In this document: in pieces, positions 5,763 through 11,495 of the stretch | Layout of the letters: each line of letters begins with the position of its first letter | Position numbering within the stretch: the stretch's first letter is position 1 | Assembly: GCA_017513365.1 (NCBI GenBank) | Contig: JAFXFY010000166.1 | Location: forward strand, 1 to 11,495 | Source of the DNA: Alphaproteobacteria bacterium | Lineage (GTDB): Bacteria > Pseudomonadota > Alphaproteobacteria > CAAHEQ01 > UBA3637 | Reading direction: 5' to 3' | Length of the DNA: 11,495 nt | Notes under the pieces: generated by a model | Told to the model about the DNA's origin: nothing | What the model saw: only the letters and a program-made list of their open reading frames with translations | The model's database searches: none | Translations under genes and position numbers: made by a program

Positions 5763-8017
5763 AAAAAGTGATTACTCTTTTATTAACCGGTACATTTTTA
5801 TCTGGGACGGTTAGTGCAGAAACATTGAATACTGTATCCATTCAAGGAACAGCCAGAATTGAAAATCAAACCGTTATGAATTATCTGAACTTAAAAACGG
5901 GTACAGATATCAGCGGTGCCGATATTGATAAGGCCACAAAAACATTATTTGCCACCGGATTGTTTTCGGATGTAAATATTAAAATGACGGACGGTCAATT
6001 AAATATTACCGTCAAAGAAAATCCCATTGTCCACAATGTGTATTTTGAAGGGAATAAAAAGCTGGACGACGATACGTTAAAAAGCGAAATTATGTTAAAG
6101 CCCAGAACAGTTTATACGTTAAATAAAATCCAAAATGATGCCGACAGATTATTGGAAGTGTATAAACGCAGTGGTCGTTTTGGTGCCACGGTAAATCCAA
6201 AAATCATTAAAAAGGATCAAAACCGAGTAGATGTTGTCTTTGAAATTGACGAAGGATTAAAAACAACCGTAAAAAAAATCAACATTATCGGCAATACAAA
6301 ATTTTCCGATGATGAGTTAAAAGAAGCCATGATGACAAAGGAAAGTGCTTGGTATCGTTTTTTAGCCAGTACCGATACATATGATCCCGATCGTTTAAAT
6401 TATGACAAAGAATTGCTCCGTCGGTTTTATTTGCAAAACGGCTATATGGATTTTAAGGTCAAAAATGCCATCGCTGAGTTGACTCCGAATAAAGAAGGAT
6501 TCGTTATCACGTTTGATATTGAAGAGGGAAATCGTTATAAATTTATTCAACCGGATATTAAGGTTAATTTACCCGAATACACGGCAAAAGATTTAAACGA
6601 CAAAGTGGAATTTAAACAAGGTCAATGGTTCAATGCCGATTTGGTTGAAAGTACTATTACGAACCTGAATGATTATTTTTCCAATTTGGGTTATGCTTTT
6701 GTGGATACGACACCAACCTTTGATAAAAATGACAAAGATAAAACCGTTAAAATTACTTTTTCGGTTGCCGAAGGTGAAAAAGTTTTTGTGAATAAAATCA
6801 ACATTACGGGCAACTCCAGAACGTTAGATAAAGTTATTCGTCGTGAATTTCGGATTAAAGAAGGAGATGCCTTTAATGCTTCAAAATTACGTCGCAGTAA
6901 ACAACGGGTGGAAAATTTAGATTACTTTGAAAAAGTGGATTTAAAAACCGTTCCCGTTTACGGCCAACCGGGAAAAACAGACATTTTAATGGATGTTGCC
7001 GAAAAAGCCACTGGTTCATTCAGTGTTGGAGTCGGTTGGTCTTCCTATGACGGATTATTATTTGATACCGGCATTCAAGAACGCAATATTTTAGGGACCG
7101 GTAATACGTTAGGGTTAAACTTAATGTTATCTGAACGTGAACAACAATATACAGTTGGCTTAACCAATCCGTATTTTATGGATAAAAATTTGTTGGCCGG
7201 TGTAGATATATTCCATACAACATTGGATAATGAAGATTACAGCTCGTACAAATCAACCACAACCGGTGGAGCCGTTCGTTTCGGATGGAATTATACAGAT
7301 TACTTACGTCAATCTGTTCGCTATACGTTGCAAGAAGATGAAGTGCGTGATGTGGAAGAAGATGCTTCAAGATATATTAAGGACCAAGAAGGGCGTTATT
7401 CATTATCTATGATCGGGCAAGAAATCAGCTGGGATAAACGAGATAATCGCATTAATCCAACCCAAGGGTTCTATACATCATTCAGTGCTGATTATGCCGG
7501 TATTGGGGCCGATACAAAATTTGTGCGTTTAGGCATGATGGGCATTCAATACTTTGAAGTGGCAGAGGATATTGTTTTCTCGGTCCGTGGCGATGCCGGC
7601 CATATTTGGGGAACCGGTGGTCAGGATGTGCGTATTAACCACAGATATTACTTAGGGGATTCTTCGTTCCGTGGTTTTGAATACGGCGGTATCGGTGCCA
7701 GAGATAAAGCTACCGGTGATGCCTTGGGTGGAAACTGGTATGCCACGGCTTCGGCTGAAGTACAATTCCCGTTGGGATTACCAAAAGAGCTCGGCATTAA
7801 AGGTAAAGTTTTCTCAGATGCCGGTTTTATTGGGAAACCAGATGGGTATGATGCTTCAACAATGGATTATTCATCAAAAATGCGGATGTCCGCCGGTACA
7901 GGTATCATGTGGCAATCTCCAATGGGGATGATTAACCTTGATTTTGCTTGGCCGATTATGAAAGAAGACTTTGATGAAACAAAAGTATTCCGTTTGAACT
8001 TTGGAAAGGCATTCTAA
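5759..8017 (+). CDS. bamA: Outer-membrane protein assembly factor BamA (Omp85)
   Basis: BamA is the essential core of the BAM complex, which folds and inserts beta-barrel proteins into the outer membrane. The 752-residue protein begins with a signal peptide (MKKVITLLLTGTFLSGTVSA, likely cut after A20). Five POTRA domains follow at about 22-89, 90-166, 167-257, 258-340 and 341-417, recognisable by repeated turns such as YFEGNKKLDDD, NIIGNTKFSDDEL and NITGNSRTLDKVIRREF. The 16-strand barrel fills about 418-752. The lid-loop motif appears as FRGF (637-640) within SSFRGFEYGG, matching the VRGF motif of the family. The last strand ends with a C-terminal phenylalanine (FRLNFGKAF), the usual barrel signal. 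AGAGGA (5746-5751) lies seven bases before the ATG, which overlaps the rseP stop. The chaperone gene follows three bases after the stop. Confidence 0.97.
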   Translation: MKKVITLLLTGTFLSGTVSAETLNTVSIQGTARIENQTVMNYLNLKTGTDISGADIDKATKTLFATGLFSDVNIKMTDGQLNITVKENPIVHNVYFEGNKKLDDDTLKSEIMLKPRTVYTLNKIQNDADRLLEVYKRSGRFGATVNPKIIKKDQNRVDVVFEIDEGLKTTVKKINIIGNTKFSDDELKEAMMTKESAWYRFLASTDTYDPDRLNYDKELLRRFYLQNGYMDFKVKNAIAELTPNKEGFVITFDIEEGNRYKFIQPDIKVNLPEYTAKDLNDKVEFKQGQWFNADLVESTITNLNDYFSNLGYAFVDTTPTFDKNDKDKTVKITFSVAEGEKVFVNKINITGNSRTLDKVIRREFRIKEGDAFNASKLRRSKQRVENLDYFEKVDLKTVPVYGQPGKTDILMDVAEKATGSFSVGVGWSSYDGLLFDTGIQERNILGTGNTLGLNLMLSEREQQYTVGLTNPYFMDKNLLAGVDIFHTTLDNEDYSSYKSTTTGGAVRFGWNYTDYLRQSVRYTLQEDEVRDVEEDASRYIKDQEGRYSLSMIGQEISWDKRDNRINPTQGFYTSFSADYAGIGADTKFVRLGMMGIQYFEVAEDIVFSVRGDAGHIWGTGGQDVRINHRYYLGDSSFRGFEYGGIGARDKATGDALGGNWYATASAEVQFPLGLPKELGIKGKVFSDAGFIGKPDGYDASTMDYSSKMRMSAGTGIMWQSPMGMINLDFAWPIMKEDFDETKVFRLNFGKAF

Positions 8018-8020
8018 CAT

Positions 8021-8668
8021 ATGTGTCAAAAAATAAAACAATTAAAAGCATACTTAAAACAAATGGGGCAAACGTATATGCCCTATTTGGTACATTTTAT
8101 AAAAAGAAATAAACAAGGTCTTTTAATCGGTTTTGTTTTAGTCATCAGTCTCATTACGTTTGTATTTGGTCATTCTCATGCCATTGTTGGTGTTGTTAAT
8201 ATGGAACGTGTCCGAGAACAAGCTGAACCTTATCAAGAAATTGAACGGGAACGTGAAAAATACACGCAAATGTGGCGCGTCAAATTTCGGGCCGAACAAG
8301 ACGTTTTGGATGAAGAAGACAAAAAATTGGCTGAAGCTCAAAAGAAAAAAAGCATGAAAAAGAAAGCCTTTCAAAAAGCTTTAGAAGCCTTACAAAAAAA
8401 ATCTTTAGACTTACAAAAAAAATACCAAAAAGAGGCAGCTAAAATCATGATGGCGACCGAGTCGGCCACAGAGCAAATTGATACGTTAGCCTCTCAAATA
8501 TTACATGAAATTGCTGAAAATGCGGGATATGATCTTGTGTTAGATGAACATGTGCTTTATGCATCACATACAGTGGATATGACGGATAAATTAGTTGATG
8601 AGCTGAATAAAATGGCCGTCAAAATTAACTATCCGGATCCTGAAACTTTAACCCCCAACGATGAATAG
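8021..8668 (+). CDS. skp: OmpH/Skp family periplasmic chaperone with a long N-terminal extension
   Basis: Skp/OmpH proteins hold unfolded outer-membrane proteins in the periplasm on their way to BAM. The 215-residue protein has the family layout: a short first strand, AIVGVVNMERV (54-64), then two long charged helices (about 70-165, rich in K, E, Q and A) that would form the coiled-coil tentacles, then a return strand, AGYDLVLDEHVLYAS. Typical Skp is about 160 residues with a short signal peptide. Here about 33 polar and basic residues precede the hydrophobic segment (34-50). Cleavage after SHA (52-54) is possible, but the segment could also stay as an anchor. AAAGG (8005-8009) lies 11 bases before the ATG at 8021. 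Internal ATGs at 8063 and 8078 would shorten the extension. The position between bamA and lpxD supports the family call. Confidence 0.85.
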   Translation: MCQKIKQLKAYLKQMGQTYMPYLVHFIKRNKQGLLIGFVLVISLITFVFGHSHAIVGVVNMERVREQAEPYQEIEREREKYTQMWRVKFRAEQDVLDEEDKKLAEAQKKKSMKKKAFQKALEALQKKSLDLQKKYQKEAAKIMMATESATEQIDTLASQILHEIAENAGYDLVLDEHVLYASHTVDMTDKLVDELNKMAVKINYPDPETLTPNDE

Positions 8669-8677
8669 GAAAAAACT

Positions 8678-9760
8678 ATGGCAGATAATCGTTTTTTTAA
8701 AAAAGTAGAAAATTTAACTTTGGAACAAATTGCCAAAATCGGTGATGTCAAATTGCCCGATGGCGTGGATACATCTCGTACTTTTAAAGATGTAGCCGAT
8801 TTACAAAATGCCACCGCCGAGGATGTGTCTTGGGCCTTTATTCCAAAAGTGCGTGAACAATTAAAACAAACAAAGGCCGGTGCCGTTATCGTCCCCGAAA
8901 AATTTTTGGAATTTGTACCGAAAGGATGTGTGGCTTTGGTTGCCAAAGATGCACACCGTTCCTATGGCTTAGTGGCTCAAGGATTTTATCCGTACCAATT
9001 TGAAGCCGGTATTTCAGATAAAGCCCACGTTGACCCGACAGCTGAGTTAGGTGAAGGATGCCGTGTAGAGGCCGGTGCCGTTATCGGTGCCAATGTTGTT
9101 TTGGGTAAAAATTGTCATATTAAGGCCAACGCCGTTATTGAAGAGGGTGTTCAAATGGGCGATAACTGTATTGTGGGTGCGACAGCAACGGTATCGCATT
9201 GCATTGCCGGCAATAAAGTTTATATTTACCCTGGGGCTCATATTGGTCAAGATGGCTTTGGTTTTGCCATGTCTCCGGCATTTGGCCCGACAAAGGTACC
9301 TCAACTGGGACGTGTTATTATCGGCAATGATGTGGAAATCGGATCTTCCACAACAGTAGATAGAGGCGCTATGGGCGATACGGTTATTGCCGACGGTACA
9401 CGCATTGATAACTTGGTTCAAGTCGCTCACAACGTTAAGCTCGGCAAATGTGATGTAATTGTATCGCAAGTCGGTATTGCCGGTTCTTGTGAATTTGGTG
9501 ATTTTGTTGTTGCCGGTGGTCAAGTTGGTTTTGCCGGCCACTTAAAAATCGGTACAGGGGCACAAATTGCCGCTCAATCCGGTTTAATGTCTGATGTACC
9601 GGCCGGTGCGATTATGATGGGTTCTCCGGCTGTTTCCCGTATTGATTATATGCGTCAAACACTCGCTGTTCAAAATTTAGCTAAGAAAAAATCGGGCGAT
9701 TCCAAAACATTAACATGGAAAGAAAAACTGGCCCTCAAATTAATGAAGAAGAAAGGATAA
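8678..9760 (+). CDS. lpxD: UDP-3-O-(3-hydroxyacyl)glucosamine N-acyltransferase
   Basis: LpxD adds the second hydroxyacyl chain, from acyl-ACP, to the 2-amino group of UDP-3-O-acyl-glucosamine in lipid A synthesis, in the cytoplasm. The 360-residue protein has the N-terminal uridine-binding domain (about 1-105, with SYGLVAQGFYP near its end). A long left-handed beta-helix of hexapeptide repeats follows (about 108-325, for example VDPTAELGEGCRVEAGAVIG), then a C-terminal helical tail (about 326-360). The catalytic histidine is H251 in VQVAHNV, equivalent to H239 of E. coli. Further conserved stretches are GQDGFGFA and SGLMSDVPAG. AGGA (8667-8670), overlapping the ompH stop, lies seven bases before the ATG. 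The fabZ ribosome-binding site lies in its last codons, so the two are probably translationally coupled. Confidence 0.96.
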   Translation: MADNRFFKKVENLTLEQIAKIGDVKLPDGVDTSRTFKDVADLQNATAEDVSWAFIPKVREQLKQTKAGAVIVPEKFLEFVPKGCVALVAKDAHRSYGLVAQGFYPYQFEAGISDKAHVDPTAELGEGCRVEAGAVIGANVVLGKNCHIKANAVIEEGVQMGDNCIVGATATVSHCIAGNKVYIYPGAHIGQDGFGFAMSPAFGPTKVPQLGRVIIGNDVEIGSSTTVDRGAMGDTVIADGTRIDNLVQVAHNVKLGKCDVIVSQVGIAGSCEFGDFVVAGGQVGFAGHLKIGTGAQIAAQSGLMSDVPAGAIMMGSPAVSRIDYMRQTLAVQNLAKKKSGDSKTLTWKEKLALKLMKKKG

Positions 9761-9765
9761 GAAAA

Positions 9766-10257
9766 ATGACAGAAGAAACAAACCAAGAAAATCAACCAGA
9801 AATTCAAACCATACCGGATTTGACCATTAATGATATTTTAAAATTATTACCACATCGTTATCCGTTTTTGTTGGTGGATAAATTAAAAGAATGTGTCCCA
9901 GGGGTCAGTGGTGTCGGCATTAAAAATGTTACGATGAACGAACCGTTTTTCCAAGGGCATTTCCCAGAAAATCCAGTTATGCCAGGGGTACTTCAAATTG
10001 AAGCGATGGCTCAAACAGCCGGTATTATCGTATTGACGGCATTTCCCGAAGAAGAACGCACCGGCAACAGTGTGTACTTTATGACGGTTGATGATGTGAA
10101 ATTCCGTAAACCTGTCTTACCCGGTGATACATTGGAATTTCATGTCGTCAAAGAACAAGCCGTTCGCAACGTATTCAAATTCCGTGGTGTGGCCAAAGTA
10201 GACGGTAAAGTTGTATCTCAAGCCACATTCAGTGCTATGGTGTTTAAAAAAGCCTAA
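9766..10257 (+). CDS. fabZ: 3-hydroxyacyl-[acyl-carrier-protein] dehydratase FabZ
   Basis: FabZ dehydrates 3-hydroxyacyl-ACP to trans-2-enoyl-ACP in fatty-acid elongation and competes with LpxA and LpxD for the same hydroxyacyl-ACP. This explains its conserved place between them. The 163-residue hot-dog-fold protein carries LPHRYPFLLVD (28-38), then GHFPENPVMPGVLQIEAMAQ (64-83). H65 and E79 are the catalytic pair. It has a charged N-terminal tail of about 20 residues (TEETNQENQPEIQ) before the domain. The start at 9766 is preferred over an in-frame ATG at 9715, inside lpxD. AAGGA (9753-9757) lies eight bases upstream, and the extra residues do not resemble FabZ. Confidence 0.96.
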   Translation: MTEETNQENQPEIQTIPDLTINDILKLLPHRYPFLLVDKLKECVPGVSGVGIKNVTMNEPFFQGHFPENPVMPGVLQIEAMAQTAGIIVLTAFPEEERTGNSVYFMTVDDVKFRKPVLPGDTLEFHVVKEQAVRNVFKFRGVAKVDGKVVSQATFSAMVFKKA

Positions 10258-10274
10258 GAAAAAGGAGGTCCCCT

Positions 10275-11072
10275 ATGATTAAAATTCATCCAAGTGCCAT
10301 TGTTGACAGTCATGCCGAAATCGGTGAAGATGTGGAAATCGGCCCTTACTGTGTGATTGGTCCAAATGTTAAAATCGGTGCCGGAACACGTTTAATTTCT
10401 CATGTAACGATTGACGGATATACCACAATGGGTGAACGCAATACCGTTTATCCGTTTGCCGCTCTCGGGTGTTTAGCACAACATAAACGGTCTGATGCGC
10501 CGGATGCTCAATTAATCATCGGGGATGATAACGTTTTCCGTGAACACGTAACAGCTCATGTGGGGTCAGATGTTGACAATAAAATCACGACAATTGGCTC
10601 AAGAAACTGGTTTTTAGTGGCCTCTCATATTGCTCATGACTGTGTTGTTGGCAGTGATATCGTGATGAGTAATAACGCCACTTTGGCCGGCCATGTTCAT
10701 GTTGGTGATAAAGCCATTATCGGTGGACTTTCTGCCGTCTTACAATTTACTCGCATTGGGACTGGCGCTATGATTGGTGGTATGAGTGGCGTTACGCGTG
10801 ACGTTATTCCGTTTGGGATTCAAATGGGTGGTGCCAGAGCTGGTCTTGGTGGATTAAACTTAATCGGATTACAACGTGCCGGTTTTGATAAACCAACCAT
10901 TTTGGGATTACAACAAGCCTATAAAATTTTATTTAACAAAGAAGACGGCACATTCAGTGAGCGGATTCAAAAAGTGGCTGGTGATATGGTTATGATGGCA
11001 AATCCTTTAGTAGCTGAAGTCATCAAATTTGTTCAAAATCCATCTAAAAATAACATTTTACAGCCGGAGTAA
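10275..11072 (+). CDS. lpxA: UDP-N-acetylglucosamine O-acyltransferase
   Basis: LpxA carries out the first lipid A step, transferring a 3-hydroxyacyl chain from ACP to the 3-OH of UDP-GlcNAc in the cytoplasm. The 265-residue protein is a trimeric left-handed beta-helix (about 1-190) with a helical C-terminal domain. The catalytic histidine is H121 in SHIAHDC (E. coli H125), and H140 and Q157 match E. coli H144 and Q161. G169 matches the E. coli ruler residue G173, which allows a long chain (C14 in E. coli), so a long hydroxyacyl is predicted. The residue matching E. coli H160 is leucine (L156, in AVLQF). A strong Shine-Dalgarno, AAAGGAGGT (10261-10269), lies five bases before the ATG. That is the best ribosome-binding site in the operon. 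Confidence 0.97.
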   Translation: MIKIHPSAIVDSHAEIGEDVEIGPYCVIGPNVKIGAGTRLISHVTIDGYTTMGERNTVYPFAALGCLAQHKRSDAPDAQLIIGDDNVFREHVTAHVGSDVDNKITTIGSRNWFLVASHIAHDCVVGSDIVMSNNATLAGHVHVGDKAIIGGLSAVLQFTRIGTGAMIGGMSGVTRDVIPFGIQMGGARAGLGGLNLIGLQRAGFDKPTILGLQQAYKILFNKEDGTFSERIQKVAGDMVMMANPLVAEVIKFVQNPSKNNILQPE

Positions 11073-11075
11073 AAA

Positions 11076-11495
11076 ATGACAGCCAAAATGCAAAAGTTGG
11101 GTATTGTTGCGGGTAGCGGTTCTTTGCCGAGAGCCTTAATTCATGAATGCCAAAAAACGGGACGCCCCTTTTGTGTTGTGGCTTTAAAAGGTCATGCGAA
11201 TCCGGATTTGATGCCAGCTGATATTCCGGTTAAATGGGTACGCCTCGGGGCTGTTGGGACCGGTTTTGCCGAAATGAAAAAACAAGGGGCCACCCAAATC
11301 GTGTTAATTGGCGGTGTCCGTCGCCCGTCTTTAAAAGAGCTGTGTCCTGATCTGCGTGGATTGAAATTCTTTGCAAAAATCGGATTAAAAGCTTTGGGAG
11401 ATGATGGATTACTGCGCGCTGTTATCGGTGAAATTGAAAAAGACGGATTTAAGGTTGTCGGCATTGACGATATTATGCCCTCTTTATTAGCTCCA
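11076..11495 (+). CDS. lpxI: UDP-2,3-diacylglucosamine pyrophosphatase LpxI, partial (3' end cut by the window)
   Basis: LpxI (formerly DUF1009) cleaves UDP-2,3-diacylglucosamine to lipid X and UMP. It replaces LpxH in most alphaproteobacteria. The first 140 codons are open to the window end with no stop. The usual length is about 270-280 residues, so roughly half is missing, including the C-terminal catalytic domain. Recognisable parts are the N-terminal glycine-rich loop GIVAGSGSLP (9-18), GGVRRPSLKEL (79-89), and GDDGLLRAVIGEIEKDGFKV (108-127), all typical of the family. GGAG (11066-11069), overlapping the end of lpxA, lies six bases before the ATG. The gap to lpxA is three bases. lpxB usually comes next but is beyond the window. 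Confidence 0.93.
   Translation, partial: MTAKMQKLGIVAGSGSLPRALIHECQKTGRPFCVVALKGHANPDLMPADIPVKWVRLGAVGTGFAEMKKQGATQIVLIGGVRRPSLKELCPDLRGLKFFAKIGLKALGDDGLLRAVIGEIEKDGFKVVGIDDIMPSLLAP

Noticed and set aside
8380..8440. Repeated AAAAAA and CAAAAAAAA stretches in ompH, considered as a possible frameshift or slippage site
   Set aside because: They encode the lysine- and glutamine-rich coiled coil in one continuous frame that continues to the normal C-terminal strand. No shift is needed.
9047..9541. 164-codon open frame on the minus strand inside lpxD
   Set aside because: It is the antisense shadow of the hexapeptide repeats of lpxD, with no ribosome-binding site or recognisable domain.
11192..11464. 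90-codon minus-strand open frame near the window end
   Set aside because: The + strand here encodes clear LpxI motifs, so the minus frame is a shadow.
1..11495. CRISPR arrays, tRNA or rRNA genes, insertion sequences, phage or defence genes
   Set aside because: No direct-repeat array, tRNA-like cloverleaf, transposase or integrase is visible. All coding capacity is taken by core genes.

Overview
The window is a core housekeeping segment, not a mobile or accessory region. All 13 recognised genes lie on the + strand. The sequence is AT-rich (many AAA, TTA and TTG codons). Gene order follows the conserved proteobacterial cluster rpsB-tsf-(pyrH)-frr-uppS-cdsA-(dxr)-rseP-bamA-ompH/skp-lpxD-fabZ-lpxA-lpxI. 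LpxI in place of LpxH, a site-2 protease with a single PDZ domain, and the layout together point to a low-GC alphaproteobacterium, plausibly host-associated or uncultured. The genus cannot be fixed from this sequence.

Layout: (1) 1-2008 is a ribosome/translation unit. It has a sigma70-like promoter, a roughly 130-base structured leader, rpsB (ribosomal protein S2), an intergenic hairpin, tsf (EF-Ts) and a strong intrinsic terminator. (2) 2033-2257 is a 74-residue single-span membrane protein of unknown function with a perfect five-glycine zipper. It occupies the place where pyrH (UMP kinase) usually sits. (3) 2322-3722 is a second unit: an extended -10 promoter, frr (ribosome recycling factor), uppS (undecaprenyl diphosphate synthase) and an intrinsic terminator. 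(4) 3759 to the window end is a third, tightly packed unit for envelope biogenesis: a TTGACA promoter, cdsA, rseP, bamA, ompH/skp, lpxD, fabZ, lpxA and the first 140 codons of lpxI. Several genes overlap by ATGA or lie a few bases apart. No terminator is visible inside this unit.

How the genes work together: rpsB, tsf and frr serve translation. uppS makes the C55 lipid carrier for peptidoglycan and O-antigen, and cdsA makes CDP-diacylglycerol for phospholipids. rseP is the intramembrane protease of envelope stress signalling. bamA and ompH/skp insert and chaperone outer-membrane proteins. lpxA, lpxD and lpxI are lipid A steps, and fabZ draws on the same hydroxyacyl-ACP pool.

I found no convincing undescribed system. 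The points most worth a second look are the glycine-zipper microprotein at the pyrH position, the absence of pyrH and dxr from a cluster that otherwise keeps its order, the structured rpsB leader next to the Shine-Dalgarno sequence, and the long N-terminal extension of the Skp-like protein.
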